64,000 nucleotides of DNA. It comes from Chloranthus sessilifolius. Its lineage: Eukaryota; Streptophyta; Magnoliopsida; Chloranthales; Chloranthaceae. Location of the stretch: assembly GCA_021018995.1 (NCBI GenBank), contig CM037587.1:90517251-90581250 (forward strand). The letters run 5' to 3'. The position numbers and the translations under genes were made by a program. The notes under the pieces are model-generated. The model was not told the origin of the DNA. It saw nothing but the letters and a program-made list of their open reading frames with translations, and did no database searches. Positions 32,698-45,585 of the stretch are shown here, one piece after another (the first letter of the stretch is position 1; each line of letters starts with the position of its first letter).

Positions 32698-34244
32698 ATG
32701 GCGGGTCCATCACCATACATCGAATTTTATCTTCTTGAAAGATCTTTGTACGTCTATGGACCCGCTTTCCAACCCTCCCTTACGTGCAGGGCCTGGAACT
32801 AATTTATCCCCTTCCTTAGGCATGGGACCCAAATTTCTAACAAGTTGGGTTGGGAGCTTGAATGAGAGCGAGCTCGCTGACTTGGAATGCCTTGGGCTAT
32901 CTCGCCTTCCTTCCTTTCTTGAGGTTCCCCCACAGTGGGACCTTCTTCATGCCGCCACATCTTTTTGGAACCCGAGTGGCCATGTGTTCCGATTTGGGAA
33001 TCGGGAGATAACTCCTACTCTTGAGGAATTGTCCAACTTGTCTGATTTGAGGCTTAACAGGGGCCTTGCCAGAATTGTACCGAAGCTGGGCTATGCCAAA
33101 ACCGTTCACCTTACCCTGGACTTGAAGAAAAATGAATATGAGAAAAGTCTCATTGGGGGGCCCACTAGGTGCTCGATGAAATTCCCGAAATAACTTTTTG
33201 GTGACGAAAGTCTTCGAAAATTGCCGACTTGGAACATCTTCAACGTGAAAGCATTCTCTCTTGGCCTTATCTCAGAAATCCTTTTCTTTACCAGGGGAGA
33301 GAGCTTCTCTTTGGCAATTTATGATATTTTGACCGAGTTGGAGACGGGCCGATTTATGATGCATTTGGTGCTCGCTGAACTTTTTCGGTGCCTTGATGCG
33401 TTTTCCCTTGGGAAGACCAGGAATCTTGGAGGTTGCCCACTTTTGCTTCAGGTTTGACTGAGAGAGCATCTTGCCATTTTGGGACCAGTGCCCCACTTTT
33501 ATCTTGCTTTAGGAGAGGTGGTCCGATGCTTTTTAGGCAGGTGCCACATGATTCCCCAGGGAGATTTGTTAGAATTGAAGCTTTGGCTGATTGGTGCGGA
33601 TCTTATATGGAGACTTCCTTGGCTAGAGAGGATGTTCCCTGTGATTTCATTCCAGAGACCACAAGGGCATCACCCTTTTGGGGTTGATCGGCAGCACCTT
33701 CTACTTCCCATTTCGGGTGTTGCGTCAGTTTGACTGCACTCAGCAGGTGCCTTGCGAGGTAAAACCCCCTCTGTGTGACTTGATCTTTTCTGGGGAAATA
33801 GATTGGATCGCCGCTCTTTGGGAGACACGTCAGTCGACGTTGATGTGCGATATGGAGCAGGGAAATTTGGCTCAGTCTTCTCCTGAGTATGAGGCCTGGC
33901 TACTGACTGAGCAACCTGTTGCTGATCGTCTGGATTCAGCAGAGAGTATTGACACTGGAGGCCCCTGGCCAAAGAAAGAGATGGCACTCCGAGCCCGTAT
34001 TGAGCTGCTAGTGGATGAGAAGAGGGCCCTGCACAAGCTTTTAACACAGGAAAAAGTCAAAGTAGAGAATGTAGAGGGAGAGGTCCTTCGTTTGAAAGGA
34101 TCCTTATGCGTTGCCCTTGGATCTGCTGATACTTGTCGGAAGAGGTATAAGAGCTTGCATGGTCGTTGGTTGACTGAGCGGAATGCCCGGGAAGATGATT
34201 TTCTTGCTGAGATTAGTGCCTTGAAGCGTGAGCTTGGCCATTGA
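32698..34244 (+). pseudogene. DUF7745-like protein with C-terminal coiled coil, antisense in element A
   Basis: No introns seen. The ATG at 32698 (MAGPSPYIEFYLLERS) fits the start of the transcript; a frameshift near 32740 leads to the main frame. Landmarks: PPQWDLLHAATSFWNPSGHV then FRFGNREITPTLEEL, which I recognise as the plant DUF7745 type found in many repeat-associated genes, then YFPFRVLRQFD near 33700, as in its C-terminal part. The last 100 residues (about 33980-34240) form a Lys/Glu/Leu-rich coiled coil (RARIELLVDEKRALHKLLTQ). Stop or frameshift sites near 33191, 33455 and 33690 break it. Function unknown. A structural or nucleoprotein role is possible from the coiled coil only. Confidence 0.6.
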
Positions 34245-34783
34245 TTCCTTCCTGCGCACATAACTTTTTGCACATATCAGATACAAAGAAAAGGGGCGTG
34301 AGAAACCCTTTACAGATACACACATTTTTTTGGTATATATATTTTCTTTATGTTTTTATTTTTTTGCTATTTGTAAAAAGAGGAAAGAAAGAAAGCTAGT
34401 CATCACAACGACTATTTTTTTGGATGTGGTGTAAGCGATGCATTTTGTAAAAGAAGGGCAGTTTATTATATAGACTTTTTGTTCTTTTTGTTTTGTGCAT
34501 TTTTTTGGGTGGGGTGCCTTAATCATTGGGTGAAACCTTGGGTCCTCTTTTGAGCATGGTCGAACCCTCCCTCAACTGGTTGAGTCCGAGAGGGTTTCAA
34601 TGGCTTTACCAATACTGGAACATCAAACCCTTTGGATTGGGTCAAACCTTTCTCCTTACCTTGAATCATATGTTTGACAAAGCGATTTCACAAAAGGGTT
34701 CCTCAAACATCAATCACTCATTTCACACCTTTCTTTTCTTTTTTTCTCTTCTTTTTTATTTATCACCTTTTTTACTCGTGGCG
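34245..34783 (-). other. A's interior up to the Athila insertion point
   Basis: Non-coding. 34500-34700 is the reverse complement of B 23058-23270, and the final bases correspond to B about 22913. The element resumes at 57084. Confidence 0.7.
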
Positions 34784-36905
34784 TGTTGGTTGTGTTTGCT
34801 TTTCCTCACATGAGGGTCTGAAATCACCAATGCAACTAGGCAGAACACACTCATACAGACTTGCAAGTACTCAGGATCTGCTGTAGCAAGCTTTAAAAGA
34901 ATGGTGAGTAAGAGAATGTCCACAGGGAGGTTGGTCAAAAATATGATAAATCTCCAGATCTGGCACCCTAACTATTGCTAAGTTAGCTAAAAGATAGGGG
35001 AGAGGTTTAAAATGGATTGTCACTTAAACTAAGCTAAAACTAAACATAGACTAAATTGGATCGAGTTTAGGAACATAGATCTTGCAGGGGAAGAGAGGAA
35101 AAAGCAGAAAATGGAGAAGAGTAGCTTAGAGATGGGTCTTCACTGAAATTAGATTCAATTAATCATGCTACAGAGGTTCAGAGCACACAATTCCCTCGCT
35201 GGCTATAAGCACAACTGCAGGGTAGAAGCTCCACTCCAAATCACAGGATCCACCTGGTCTTAAGGGTATGATTTGTCCATTTTAATGGTCACAGACCATC
35301 CTATAGACTTTATCGAATCCATGGATTTGTAACAGACAAATCCAATTGAAACCTGAGCTTGGGCTAATCTTAAGGTTATGATCTGTCTACTTTAATAGTC
35401 ACAGACCATCCTAGGGATCTCCTCCAAAGCTGAAACATCAATTAGAATAATTAAAATCACTACAAATGCTACAATTCCCACAGACTCAAGGAGTCAGAGG
35501 AGTATCAGATCCAGGGAGATCGGGTGGTATCCAAGAGGCCTACCAGTTAAGTGGGTGAGCTGATCTACAACTCCTCTATACAAATCCGATCGATCACCAA
35601 ATGAAGCCAAATGAACTTTAGATCTAATTAAAGCATTAAAAACAGCATTTACATTGCAATTAAAGTCACTCTACAATAGAAACACTCTCAGATCTGTAGT
35701 CTGTGCAACTGAGAACTCACAATAGCAGTCTTAACCTTACCCAATTACAGATCTAACCTCTCTCCTCGCTACTCCAAGAGAATTAGCCAACCATTGTTGG
35801 GCTAAAGGAGGAAAATGGAGTTGCTCTGCAAGCGCTAATCTCCAGAATTTGGCTCAGATCTCAATCCTCCCCCCAATTTTGGGGGTCTCTATATATAGCT
35901 TTCTCCTCTATTTTTCCCACCAAAAATCCCTTCTAGAAGGTCGTCAGAGTTAGAGTTCTGTTAGAACACGTGGGTCGGTTAGGGCTTCCTAGGCATCTTC
36001 TAGAATCGTCGTGCCAGTCACCAAGGGCCTCGGGTTGCGTGCAGCAGGTCACTGAATCACAATGTGTGTACAGCTGAATTTCTGAGAAGTTCTGCACACG
36101 ATTTTGACAGGTTAAGGAATCTTTCAACAGGTTCACATAGAGTATTTTGGTCCTTACGCTAGGTTCTCAGATCTCTTCGATAGGTTGCGATAGGATGAGT
36201 CTTCTCTTAGAGTTTCAGCATTCTCAGCCCTTGGCCTGGAGCATTCGACAGGTTGGAGAAGCTCATCGACAGGTTGGAGAACCATTTTGATAGGTTCCGC
36301 TCTGCATGTAGTTGTTTCGATAGGATTGTTTTCATTCTTATCGAAAGGCTCAATCACCCTTCGATAGGTTTTGTTCCAGCGTTTTCATCTCGATAGGTTC
36401 AAGAAACCATTTGATAGGTTCCTTTGACGCTTCAGGCAGGTTTTTGATAGGATGATTTCTTCCTTCCTTTCAGCTGCTCAATAGGTTCTTGGATCCTATT
36501 GAACTCCTCAATCCACACAAATTCATCCTTCTTCTGCCTTTAGATCCTATCGAAAACCTCTTCAACTCCACGAATTCTTCCTTTCTTTGCTTTCAGCTCC
36601 TATCAAAATCTTCAGGTGACCAATCGATGGGACATTTTCAGCCTGTTTTCACTTCCTTCGCCTTGCCTTACTGTAGTCACGCTCTCCAAGGGTCCAGTGA
36701 TGTGCTACCCTCTAGTGTGCCGTTGCTAGGTTTATCCCGTGCTGAGAGATAGCCCCTTTTTGGGCATTCTTGAGTGCTTTTTTGTATTAGTGTCTTCTTT
36801 TCTTGCTGTCCATAAAATGCTCTTGACAGAAGCTTATTAGTGTGCTCATGGGTCTATCAATGGTAAGGTTAAAGGGTGAAAAGTGACATTTTTCACCACT
36901 TAACA
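34784..36905 (-). repeat. 3' LTR of Athila copy D1
   Basis: 2,122 bp. On the minus strand it starts TGTTAAGTGG at 36905 and ends ACACAACCAACA at 34784. A polypurine tract (GGTTTTGGGGTG) precedes it on the minus strand (36906-36917). It is filled with CCTATCGA-type motifs between 35930 and 36650. Confidence 0.9.
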
Positions 36906-38631
36906 CACCCCAAAACCTAAACTTTTCTAGTCCTTGAGTAAAGGAGAATTCAAAGAAAATAAAAATGCCACTTTCATAGGGAGCACAGATGCATTAAACA
37001 TATGCACCAAGCTTTTTAAACCCCTAGGTGATCCCTAGTGGAGGAGTGAAGTCTCCTGAGGATTTTCAGTGAAGGTAGCCACAAACTTCCCTAATAAAGT
37101 TAGTTAATAATAGTACATCCTGCTAAACAGAATTTTAGTAAACTAGAATAAATTCTCATCATGTCTTTTCAGTTCTAGAGGGTTTTCAGCAGAAAAGTCA
37201 CCAACTTAAAACATGAAATTTTATAGTAATTCCTTCATCATCAATCAGTTCATGTCAAGGTATTATGTCTGAAGATTGATGCCTGGCTCACCTTTCATTT
37301 AAGAATTCTGTTTTGATACTACCCCCATCAAATTGGATTTCAGGACCAAGTCTCACCAGGGCTGTTAACTTAAAACAAAAATGAAGGGTGCAGAATTTCA
37401 CACAGCTCAAGGGCAGTTACAGTCCTCAAATAGGGCTGTAAGCATGAGCATAGGCATTGCTCTAATTTTATGAAATTTGCTAACTCTTTTTACCGTAGAT
37501 TAGACAGATCCTTATTTCCACATGACAGCTCAATCCATTTCAGATCAGCAAGACCTTTTCATTGGGTTGTAATGTGGCTTATGGATGAGGTTTGTAAAAG
37601 AATGAAAGGGTAAGAGGGATTCAAATTTAGAAATCAGTAAAGGTAAGGAGGTGGTCTAGACAACACCTTCTTCATTTCAACACCTTTTCACTTTCTTTTT
37701 GAATTTTCATACTTGAAGTGATCAACTTCTTATCTTCTTGTAGATTTTCAAATGAGGTGACTTCTCTTTCTCATCCTTTTTGCTCTGTTTTTTTTTTTTT
37801 TAATATGGAATGCTACAGCACCACAAAATGTGTTTTCCTTTCTTTCAATCAGATTTAACACCTTGCTCCTCTAATCTCACTTCTCCTTCCTCTTCCTGAT
37901 TTCTTAGATTGGGGGTGAACTGAAATAGGTCAAAAGGTTTTGGGTTTACCATATCTGGTTTTCATCAAAGAAAGTTGGGACTTTTAAGGCTCAAGTGCTG
38001 TGCATCAAGGGCAGTTCAAAGGTGGGACATTTTAGGCTCAAACTGTCCAAGGGATGGCCTTACTTCATGTCTTCAACGTCATGAATGCTGTCAAGCTGTT
38101 TCAACTTGGAATTGCCTAACTTCTAGTGATTAGAATTAGATCCCATCAGTTCTTAGAGTAGAAAAATTGCCAAAACACTCTTCAAAGAAACTTTTTCAGG
38201 CCCAAATCTCACTAGGTATGGCCTTCCATCAAATTTTCAGGGGTGTATCTTAACAAGTTCCTCTTATTTTAGGTATACTATACATCAAACTTATTTTTCA
38301 CAAATTGTTGACATTTGCCTCATGAAGTCTGTTGGACTACAACTTATTTCAGTTTCAAACAGTTTTTTACTTTCCTCTGATTACTCTAATTAATTCCAAA
38401 CACTTCTTTTTAGCCTAGTTGTACTAAAAGTAACTAATTTATTGGCATACATGCCATACCCCCAAACCTAAACCAAACAGTGTCCACACTGTTTTACACT
38501 ATGAAAGTAGGAGAGAGGCATGGGGTGTAAAAGAGAGGTACAGAAAAACTACATGAAGATAAAATGTATTAAAATGCCAAATATATACATGAGACAAGTG
38601 GGGAAGAAAGTAAAACAATAAATTGCCATAA
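36906..38631 (-). other. 3' non-coding region of D1
   Basis: The part 36906-38497 is the inverted counterpart of 44028-45585 in D2, unit for unit. No coding region. Confidence 0.8.
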
Positions 38632-39282
38632 CTATTTACAGGAATCATCTGGCCAATCATAGAGGTCAGCCAGGTTTTTTAATTCATCCTTGGATAAGGG
38701 AGCTTTTCCTTTAGATTTAGCCTTCAGTTGCGGCTTCTTTGCTGCCTCCTCAGACTAGGCAACAGGTTGTTTTCCCTCGAGATCAACAGCAGCAATAGAA
38801 TCAGAATCTAAATCGGACGGAAAAAGGGCAATGGGGTCCAATCCGAGAGCCGCAACAGCCTTCCTTCTTTCCTCCTTTGATAGTAAGGTGAAAGAGGTGT
38901 CTGGTTGGGTTGGGGGCTTGGTGGGAGGGGTGCCTTTAGACTGGGCAACAGGCCTCTTTCCTTTCTTGGCAGAAGCACCAGAGGGAGCAGATCTTTTTAC
39001 AGTAACTTTCTTCTTGGGGGCAGCCCTTTTAGATTTCAGAGGGGTAGGCTGAGTAGGGGGGCTCCTGGGTTGGAGGAGGGTGCACATCCACAGGGGGGGT
39101 GGGAGGAGGTTGAGTTGTAGGGGGGGATAGGATTGAGTGGCAGGAGGTGCAGGAGGAGGTGCGGTGGCAAGAGGGGTAGGTTGAAATGGCTGAGAGGTAA
39201 GGGAAGCAACCTTTTTCTCCAATATGTCAATCTGTTTGGCAGCATAGAGCAGGTTGGCATCAGAGAGACCCTTCTTGGCCAC
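38632..39282 (-). pseudogene. Tail of the post-pol ORF of Athila copy D1
   Basis: Minus-strand frame. It starts within a short coiled coil (YAAKQIDILEKKVASL), passes through a Pro-rich segment and a Lys-rich basic stretch (KSKRAAPKKKVTVKRSA), and meets a TAG at 38755. Without that stop (CAG to TAG), the frame runs on to TAG at 38632-38634, ending ADLYDWPDDSCK. This layout fits the extra ORF that Athila-type elements carry after pol, sometimes called env-like; I cannot see a signal peptide or membrane segment. It is cut at about 39250-39285, where D2 sequence begins on the other strand, and the exact junction is unclear. Confidence 0.55.
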
Positions 39283-42200
39283 AGCTAATGCTTGTATTCA
39301 ATGCAGGTCTGAAATCATGGAAGTGTCATTTGGAAATATGAAGGTCAAATTGAATGTGTACAACACAGCAAATCAACCTCATCCTGATGGGGACTGTTTT
39401 TCTCTTGATGTGATAGATGAGGTTGTCCAGAAAAATGTGAATATGCTACTACATGGTAAGGAATGGTGTAATGAACTAGCCGAAGTATGGAAGGAATCAG
39501 AGGTAGAGCAAGGTCCCACCTTTAAAATCGAGCATGTGAAACTCGTATCTTCTGAAGCTCCACTAGCAGAGCACCATCCATGGAGGCCTACTTTGTTACC
39601 TCTACCACCCCCCTCTAAGGCACCCCTATTGCCCTCCCTCATCAGTCCCCCAGAGGTGGAGTTAAAGCAACTCCTAAAATCCTTAAAATATGCCTTTTTA
39701 GGAGACAACACCAAGTTGCCTGTGATAATCTCTTCTTCCCTCACCCTCGAGCAGGAAACAGAACTAATTTGTGTACTAAAAAGGCATAAGAAGGTAATAG
39801 GATGGACCATTGCAGACCTTGGGGGAATTAATCCTGCTATGTGCATGCATAAAATTCATCTCTATAAAGGAGCCAAACCTTCTAGAGAGATGCAGAGAAA
39901 ACTCAACCCACACATGCAGGAGGTTGTGATGAAGGAGGTAGTCAAACTCCTAGATGCTGGGATAATTTATCCCATCTCGGATTCACAATGGGTAGCACCT
40001 ACCCAGGTAGTACCCAAGAAATCTGGCATTACAGTTGTTGAAGCAGATTCAGGAGAGCTGATCCCAACCAGACAGACCACTGGTTGGAGGGTATGCATAG
40101 ATTACCGAAAAATCAATGAAAAGACCAGCAAGGACTACTTCCCACTACCCTTCATAGACCAAATCTTGGACAAGCTGGCAAGCAAGGCCTATTACTATTT
40201 TCTTGATGGATATTCAGGGTACAATCAGATCACTGTATACCCCCAGGACCAAGAAAATACCACATTCACTTGCCCATTTGGAACCTTTGCATACAGAAGG
40301 ATGCCATTTGGGTTGTGTAATGCACCTGCCACGTTCCAAAGATGCATGTATGCTATCTTCTCTGACATGATTGATAAGTTTTTGGAGAACTTTATGGATG
40401 ATTTCTCCATTTATGGAGATGATTTTAGCCAATGCCTATACCACCTCAGCTCCGTACTGCAAATGTGTGAGGAGACCAACCTAGTTCTGCGTTGGGAGAA
40501 AAGTCACTTCATGGTGACTCATGGCACTGTTCTAGGACATGTTGTCTCTCACAAAGGAATTGAGGTTGATCAAGCTAAGATCGATTTGATTGTTCATTTG
40601 CCTCCTCCGAAAACTGTCAAACAAGTTAAGTCATTTCTGGGTCATGCTGGCTTCTACAGAAGGTTCATTAAGGATTTCAGCAAAATCTCCAAACCCCTCT
40701 GTCACCTGTTGTGCCAGGATGTTCCTTTTGACTTTAATGCTGAATGCCGAGTTGCTTTTGAACTGTTAAAAACTTGTTTGACCATAGCTCCCATCTTGCA
40801 ATCCCCTGATTTTTCTCTGTCATTTGAGTTGATGTGTGATGCATCAGATTTTGCCATTGGGGTAGTGTTGGGACAAAGAAAAGACAAGACCCCTTCTGTG
40901 GTAGCATATGCCAGTAAATCAATGGTTGATGCTCAATTGAATTACACTACAACTGAGAAAGAGCTCTTAGCCATTGTCTTTGCCTTAGAAAAATTTAGAT
41001 CTTATGTGCTGGGATAAAAAATTACTGTGTTAACGGACCACTCAGCTTTGAAATACTTCTTGTCCAAAAAGGAAGCTAAAGCACGACTAATCAGATGGAT
41101 TCTTCTCTTGCAGGAATTCAATTTAGATATTAAGGACAAGAAGGGAGTTGAGAACGTGGTTGCTGACCATCTATCAAGGATTCCAGCAACTGACACAGAA
41201 AGCTTGCCCATCAATGACTCATTCCCAGATGAGTAGCTTCTGACTGTCCAGATAAGTATGCCCTGGTTTGCCAATATCGTCAACTACCTTGCTGTGGGTA
41301 GGATCCCTCCACATTGGAGCAAGGATGACAAAAATATGTTTTTTACACAGATTCGACATTACATGTTGGAGGATCCTTACCTTTTTAAGCATTGTGGCCA
41401 GGTAATCAAACGTTGTGTATCTGAAATTGAGTTTCACAACATCCTAACCATGTGTCATGAACAGGCTTGCGGGGGCCACTTCAGTGGTAACAAGACTGTT
41501 GCCATGGTCCTTCAAAGTGGTTTCTACTGGCCTACCCTATTCAAGGATGCCTGGCAGCACTGTAAAGCTTGTCATCGATGCCAGCAAATGGGCTGCATTA
41601 CAAGGAGAAACTCTATGCCCTTGCAACCTATACTTGTTGTTGAACTGTTTGATATTTGGGGAATCGACTTCATGGGAGGACCTTTTCCCCCTTCTGCTGG
41701 TTACAATTTCATCCCTGTCACTATGGATTACGTATCCAAATGGGTAGAAGCCATAGCTACAAGGACAAATGATCACAAAGTCGTCATTCAATTCCTGAAA
41801 GACAACATCTTCTCAAGATTTGGTTTTCCTAAAGCTATTATTAGTGATGGGGGAAGCCACTTCTGTAATAAACCTTTTGACAAATTGATGGAAAGATACT
41901 CTGTTACCTACAGAGTAGCCACTCCCTACCACCCACAAACCAGTGGACAGGCAGAGATTTCCAACAGGGAAATCAAACATATTCTTGAGAAGACTGTGAG
42001 AACTGACAGAAGAGATTGGTCTAGCAAGTTGACTGATGCCTTATGGGCTTATAGAACAGCCTATAAAACCCCCATAGGCAGGTCCCCATTTAGACTAGTA
42101 CATGGCAAGGCATGTCACTTGCCTGTTGAATTGTAACACAAAGAGTATTGGGCCATTAAAGCAGTAAACTCTGACTTACACTCAGCTGGTATTCACAGGA

Positions 42201-42549
42201 AACTCCAGTTATCCGAACTAGATGAACTGCAACTAGAAGCTCATGCAAATGCCCGGAGTTATAAGGAGAGGACTAAAGCCTTCCATGACCGACATTTTCT
42301 CCGTAAAGAGTTCAAGCCCAATGAAAATGTGTGGTGTTCAACTCCAGAATGAAATTCTTTTCAGGAAAGCTGCAGTCCAGATGGGATGGACCTTTCACAC
42401 TGGTACATGTCTCCCCATCTAGAGCTGTTGAACTCATGCATCCTACAGATGGCAGAACCCTTAAGGTCAATGGTTAGAGGCTAAAACTTTGCGTTGACAA
42501 CATTTGTGAGCCTGAAGAGACCATTGATCTTCAGGATCCTCCAGGTTAA
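39254..42549 (+). pseudogene. pol: Athila-type pol of copy D2 (PR end, RT, RNase H, IN)
   Basis: Starts truncated at the end of the protease (RPFLATANACIQCR then SFGNMKVKLNVYN). RT: WRVCIDYRKINEKTSKDYFP, ATFQRCMYAIF, polymerase box NFMDDFSIYG (near 40390-40420, Athila style), then thumb and RNase H (MCDASDFAIGVVLGQ, YTTTEKELLAIVFALEKF). A TAA at 41015 interrupts RNase H, which goes on to [13 protein letters not shown], then TAG at 41234. The integrase has an HHCC zinc site ([16 protein letters not shown]) and the DDE residues in [17 protein letters not shown] and SGQAEISN. The stop at 42134 and a frameshift near 42335 precede the C-terminal domain, which contains a TAG at 42475 where relatives have Gln. 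gag and most of PR are absent. Confidence 0.9.
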
Positions 42550-43452
42550 TACCTGATTTCAATTTGTATCATATGTATTATACTTGATTTATACCTCGAT
42601 TATTTCCACCGATATTCTTTGCAATAAAATGGCCATGTCAAGTTCAAGCTTCATTTCAATATCGCCCGCAGTCTAGGAATCAGTGGCATAAGGTCATAGG
42701 CCAATTTCCTAATTGGTAGTCAATGCTCTGCACACACATGCCTTATTATTTAGCTCATTGAACCTCTCGATAGGTCACTTGGACTTTTCGCTAGGTTAGC
42801 CGCTGATGTCGATAGGATTGGTGAGGATTTCGATAGGTCTTGTAACCTCTCGATAGGTGAGAACAACTTTGCGATAGGTTCTGGACTCCTGCCTGGAACC
42901 TATCGACAAGAGTGACAAATGTAATACCCCACCTATCGAAAGGTTGTTCTCACCCATCAGCATCCTCACGAAGTGAATGTTTTATCCACCCTTTGTTTGA
43001 CAGGACACTGACCTATCGCAAGTAGCCAACCTAGCCTATCAAATGCATGTTTATTCTATTCGATAGGATGGGTTAAACCTATAGAGAGCTTGCAACTGCC
43101 AGGCCCATACTTGTTTGACATCGATAGGAAGCCTTAACCTGTCGACACTCTCCACTCATCCTATCAAAATCGACTCCCCCCCTTACTCCTTCCATGCTTA
43201 TTGTGCATTTGCGCTGCGCGAAAATTTTACCATGTGTACCATGTACAACTGCGCACAGCACGAGCCTTAAACTCTGCACCCCCTGGTTTTCTGCCCCACA
43301 CCATAACTCCCCGCGCTAAAAATAGGTTACCTGTTAATACACGATTTCGTTCCCCATGCTGGTTGATCAAATTAACCATTCATTCCTTTTCATCGATGGC
43401 TGCAATATTGCATGCAACGCTTCATATTCCCTAACACATCCACATTAAATAG
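42550..43452 (+). other. Post-pol spacer of D2 with CCTATCGA motif cluster
   Basis: Non-coding. Between 42770 and 43170 about a dozen copies of TCGATAGG or its reverse complement CCTATCGA, with one-base variants, occur. The same motif crowds the LTRs of this family. Confidence 0.7.
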
Positions 43453-43899
43453 ATGCAGCTGGCTCGATTTTGGCCCATTCCTCTCCTTCTACCCTCTGCA
43501 CTTCTCCTCATACCTATGGAAGATGACAAGCCCACGCTCACTCCTACTCAACTCTATCTTTTTTGGCTGGAGCCACTACCGCCCAAAGAACCAGACCTGT
43601 TGCAATTCCTCTGGGATGAATATGAGGAGGTACAACGGATCCTCGCTAAGGAGGAAAAGGACAGGGGTAAGAAGGAGAGGAAGAGGCTGAAGACCGACCC
43701 ACCAGCTTCTCCGCCAACATCCTCCTCCACCACCCGTCACCCGTCACCCTACCCCCTGACCCTCTTCTTTTTCCTTTTCTTCCCCCCTCCACAACATTTC
43801 CTCTTCCACGATGCGGTGTGGATACCCCACAGGCAGGGGAGGCTTTCATTGCAAAGACAATTTTGTCCCCTGGCTTACTTTCTGTTTCCTTGTGCTTGA
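43453..43899 (+). pseudogene. Possible remnant of D2's post-pol ORF
   Basis: Frame with a plausible protein-like part (EPDLLQFLWDEYEEVQRILA then a Lys/Glu-rich and a Pro/Ser-rich stretch) between 43510 and 43760, followed by hydrophobic Phe/Pro runs. I do not recognise it. Position and charged Pro-rich composition resemble the D1 tail at 38632-39282, but the sequences are not clearly alike. It may not be coding. Confidence 0.3.
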
Positions 43900-45585
43900 C
43901 CATTGTACTAACATGCTCTATTTTATGCTCTGTTTCGCTTCTGTTAATAAATTTCTTTTTCCTCTCCTTAGTTATCTCCTTGCTTTGGAATTTTGGCTCT
44001 GTTAATAAACTGCTACACCCCCCTTGCGATAAAATAGTGTGGAAACTGTTTGGTTTAGGTTTGGGGGTATGGCATGTATGCCAATAAATTAGTTACTTTT
44101 AGTACAACTAGGCTAAAAAGAAGTGTTTGGAATTAATTAGAGTAATTTCTCACTGGAATTTTTGGTAATTAGAGGAAAGTAAAAAACTGTTTGAAACTAA
44201 AATAAGCTGTAGTCCAATAGACTTCATGAGGCAAATGTCAACAATTTGTGAAAAATAAGTTTGATGTATAGTAAACCTGAAATAAGAGGAACTTGTGAAG
44301 ATACACCCCTGAAAATTTGATGGAAGGCCATACCTAGTGAGATTTGGGCCTGAAAAAGTTTCTTTGAAGAGTGTTTTGGCAATTTTTCTGCTCTAAGAAC
44401 TGATGGGATCTAATTCTAATCACTAGAAGTTAGGCAATTCCAAGTTGAAACAGCTTAACAGCATTCATGACGTTGAAGACATGAAGTAAGGCCATCCCTT
44501 GGACAGTTTGAGCCTAAAATGTCTCACCTTTGAACTGCCCTTGATGCACAACACTTGAGCCTTAAAAGTCCCAACTTTCTTTGATAAAAACCAGAAATGT
44601 TAAACCCAAAACCTTTTGACCTATTTCAGTTCACCCCCAATCTGAGAAATTAGGAAGAGGAAGGAGAAGTGAGATTAGAGGAGCAAGGTGTTAAAAAAAA
44701 AAAATAGAGCAAAAAGGATGAGAAAGAGAAGTCACCTCATTTGAAAATCTACAAGAAGATAAGAAGCTGATCACTTCAAGTCTGAAAATTCAAAAAGAAA
44801 GTGAAAAGGTGCTGAAATGAAGAAGGTGTTGTCTAGACCACCTCCTCACCTTTACTGATTTCTAAATTTGAATCCCTCTTACCCTTTCATTCTTTTACAA
44901 ACCTCATCCAGAAGCCACATTACAACCCAATGAAAAGACCTTGCTGATTTGAAATCGATTGAGCTTTCATGTGGAGATCAGGATCTGTCTAATCTATGGT
45001 AAAAAGAGTTAGCAAATTTCAGAAAATTAGAGCAATGCCTATGCTCATGCTTATAGCCCTATTTGAGGACTGTAACTGCCCTTGAGCGGTGTGAAATTTT
45101 ACACCCTTCATTTTTGTTTTGAGTTAACGCCCTGGTGAGACTTGGGCCTGAAATCCAATTTGATGGGGGTAGTATCAAAACAGAATTCTCAAATGAAAGG
45201 TGAGCCATGCATCAATCTCCAGACATAATACCTTGACATGAACTGATTGATGATGAAGGAATTACTACAAAATTTCATGTTTTAAGTTGGTAACTTTTCT
45301 GCTGAAAACCCTCTAGAACTGAAAAGACATGATGAGAATATATTCTAGTTTACTGAAATTCTATTTAATAGGATGTATTAATATTAACTAACTTTATTGC
45401 GAAAGTTTGTGGGTACCTTCATTGAAAATCCTCAGGAGACTTCACTCCTCCACTAGGGAACACCTAGGGGTTTAAAAGGCTTGGTGCATATGCTAAATGC
45501 ATCCGTGCTCCCTACGAAAGTGGCATTTTTATTTTCTTTGAATTCTCCTTTGCTCAGGAACTAGCAAAGCTTAGGATTGGGGGTG
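43900..45585 (+). other. 3' non-coding region and polypurine tract of D2
   Basis: 44028-45585 is the inverted partner of 36906-38497. It ends with the polypurine tract aggattgggggtg (45573-45585) directly before the LTR start. Confidence 0.8.

Noticed and set aside
39379..39846. 155-codon minus-strand frame within D2 pol
   Set aside because: Shadow of the plus-strand pol frame, no domain.
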